From contig CM062211.1 in the NCBI GenBank assembly GCA_031216445.1, positions 2,120,001-2,184,000 on the forward strand: a DNA stretch of 64,000 nucleotides, read 5' to 3'. Below the pieces are notes generated by a model that was given only the letters and a program-made list of their open reading frames with translations, was not told the origin of the DNA and made no database searches. Shown here piece by piece: positions 62,139 to 64,000 of this stretch. How positions within the stretch are numbered: position 1 is the stretch's first letter; each line of letters starts with the position of its first letter. The translations under genes were made by a program, and so were the position numbers. This DNA is from Lateolabrax maculatus (lineage: Eukaryota; Chordata; Actinopteri; Acropomatiformes; Lateolabracidae).

Positions 62139-63659
62139 AGAGTATGATATGAATTTACCAAGAGGTAACAGGTAAACATGGATGATGTACAGCAAAAGCT
62201 GCAATAGCAAATTTGAATGGAAGCATTTTGGAAAAAAGGTAGGCGTCTGACTACATTATTGTAAAATAAGGGAAATTAGAAATAAAAGGTCTGTCTCTAT
62301 TATAAGCTATTTTCAAATAAACACCTGGTTCACTCATTGAGATAAATAAAGGCATCTTATTTAAGAATCTAACAATTACATTCCTCTCTTGAGGCGAGGT
62401 ATATAACATTCCTGCAAGAAGCCTTGACAGTAAAATTGTTGATGTGAATTGCTATTTAGGAAATATCAAATATTCCTATCAGAAGGTTAAGGAGTTAGGT
62501 TGAAGTAAAGCTTTAAATGCAGGTTTCTGTCAGTTTTATTCCACCAAAAGATTTGGATCCTTTACTTCTGATGTAAAGCACATCTGTGCATAGAGTAAAC
62601 AAAGCCCACACATCAAATAACATTTCCCTACATCAAATTGTAACAGTTTATGAATTATAAAACTGTACAACACATGTAAGCTGAGCGTGCTTTATTAACC
62701 TGCTCAGTGTTAAAACAGAAAACCTTGTGGTGGTTCTTTCTTAGATGTAAATTACAGTGCACCGTACTCCGCTAATGTATTGTTATTTCTCGTCCACTAC
62801 CGGGAAAATTTGATTCATGTGTTTTACTGAGGCTTTTGTTTGCACGGAGATGATGAGCTTCATGACAAATACCTATAAGCCAAATGAGCTGGCTTGGCTG
62901 CCTAAAAGACCAGGTGCATCTGCTGCCCTGAAAATGCCATATGCAATCTCTGAGCAGCACAAACAAATGGTCATTGAGTCCATTTCAGTGGGATTAGGCC
63001 CAGCAAATCCACTCTGCAAATTAATTACAGATTGGACGAAATGGAGTCCAGAAGGTGCTTTGGTTGTGCAGGACAAAGCTTAGCGGCCCCCCACGGTTGA
63101 GAGCAGCCGTGTATAGACTTACTGCCTTTAAATCGTATGGCCACGAGGGGACAATGAATCTGAAGGGAATTAAAAAATGTCACTTCATAAACAGTTAGTT
63201 AGAAAACAAAGCTACCCAAGACCAATAAGAAGTTTTGTAACGTTACTTTAATTCATTCCAGGCAGCATTTCGAGGTCTTAACACAAAAGAAAAATTATGA
63301 CTTTTACATACCTGGAGTTTATTGGCATTTTCTCTTTCAGCCTGTACAGTACAGGGATGTTTGACAGCCTGTGTCAAAAGGGGACTAACACTTCCCCAGT
63401 TGGGGGAAAGCAATTGGTTGTTGACCGAGATGACAGATGGTATCATACTGGAAAGCCGTCTATTTCCAGACGACAATCAATACATGTAATTCGTGCTTTA
63501 ATGCCTCTGGTTCCCTGCCATACTGTAATGTGTGGAGTTCTCCAAGCCTGTTTTACCCGGTTAGATTCTGATTAGAGAATTTGTTGTATTCTTTAATGAT
63601 CTTCCACCAAGGCCTCCCCCTCACCTTTGGGAGCGGAAGTTTCTAAGATGCAGCGTATT

Positions 63660-63687
63660 GGAGAGAGAGAGAAAGAGAGAGAGGGAA
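63660..63687. repeat. (GA)n purine-rich simple repeat
   Basis: A GAGA run with AAAG and GGGAAAG interruptions. It contributes the EREKEREGK peptide in a spurious 101-codon frame. Confidence 0.9.
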
Positions 63688-63953
63688 AGTCATCTTCTCT
63701 CAGAACATTCATCTCTCTGCCTCTCTACAGGATTCAGGGCTGCCTGTTCATATTCGAAGCAGCCAGAGAAGAGCAGAGGAAATTGCCACTGACTTGGATT
63801 AGATATAGAGTGCGGGCCGCCCTGCGGTTAGTACTGACAGTATTGATTGAAAGATATCTGTGTACTCTCCTTCTCGAGACGCAGCAACACTTTGATGTAA
63901 CTACTAAATGTAAAGCCGCACATACTCACTGAGATTCTTGTTGGGTTTCTCTA

Positions 63954-64000
63954 TTAAAGGGAAATCCACCATATATCACTTACTCTAACCATTAAACAGA
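63954..64000 (+). repeat. Left end of a TTAAAGGG MITE cut by the window edge
   Basis: TTAAAGGGAAATCCACC matches the terminal pattern of T2-like MITEs. The element would continue beyond position 64000, so its partner end cannot be inspected. Confidence 0.35.

Larger units (their letters stand above)
49390..64000 (+). other. LARGE1: LARGE1 intron after the first coding exon (incomplete)
   Basis: The intron begins at GTAAGA. I looked for the next exon, expected to encode a serine/proline-rich stem and a coiled coil with heptads of Glu, Arg and Leu, and for catalytic motifs such as DxD. None was found up to the window end, so the intron is at least 14.6 kb. Listed repeats lie within it. Nothing recognisable was seen in 49970-51086, 51124-51406, 52931-58249, 58546-60094, 60956-61641 and 62139-63659. 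Confidence 0.7.

Noticed and set aside
63627..63932. 101-codon frame near the window end, considered as a LARGE1 coiled-coil exon
   Set aside because: The Glu/Arg-rich part is translated GA microsatellite; the rest does not resemble the LARGE1 stem, and splice sites do not fit.
1..64000. CRISPR arrays, bacterial operons, tRNA or rRNA genes, viral genes
   Set aside because: No regularly spaced repeats with unique spacers, no cloverleaf with A/B boxes, no rRNA core sequences and no viral protein motifs were seen. The only direct arrays are microsatellites and the 19-, 21- and ~213-bp repeats described.

Overview
This window is vertebrate nuclear DNA, almost certainly from a ray-finned (probably percomorph) fish. 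It is AT-rich and intron- and repeat-dominated, with no long uninterrupted reading frames, many microsatellites, and several interspersed repeat families that I know from teleost genomes. There is no bacterial, plasmid or phage gene structure. The short open frames over most of the window behave like chance frames.

One host gene is recognisable: the 5' end of LARGE1, on the plus strand. LARGE1 is the Golgi xylosyl/glucuronyltransferase that builds matriglycan on alpha-dystroglycan. A CpG island (about 31250-32490) holds a probable promoter and a non-coding first exon that ends at a consensus donor (CAG|GTGAGT, 31970/31971). About 17.3 kb downstream, 49284-49389 encodes the first 35 residues: a short basic cytoplasmic tail (CRGRRK) and a hydrophobic signal-anchor, followed by a phase-1 donor (CAAG|GTAAGA). 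The next coding exon was not found before the end of the window, so 49390-64000 is read as intron. The 31 kb upstream of the CpG island look intergenic; no second host gene was identified.

The rest is transposon debris and simple repeats. The clearest items are a foldback element (9951-10382) with a half copy at 2521-2775; a roughly 1 kb element with inverted ends (19786-20820); an internally deleted DNA transposon that keeps the start of a helicase-like reading frame (61642-62138); a TTAA-bounded MITE (44512-44890); an L1-type ORF1 remnant (about 40611-41030); a non-LTR reverse-transcriptase remnant with an intact YADD box (58250-58545); an L2-like LINE 3' tail (about 17265-17820); and four copies of one dispersed family (7525-8010, 16990-17250, 28870-29400, 42325-42600). 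A perfect 19-bp hairpin at 13557-13603 and a degenerate 21-bp tandem repeat at 6067-6171 are the oddest structures that no family I know explains.

I see no convincing evidence of a previously undescribed system. The leads most worth checking are the 13557-13603 hairpin, the LARGE1 leader with its short upstream reading frames, and the helicase-carrying deleted transposon. Family names rest on remembered motifs and visible termini; no database search was possible.
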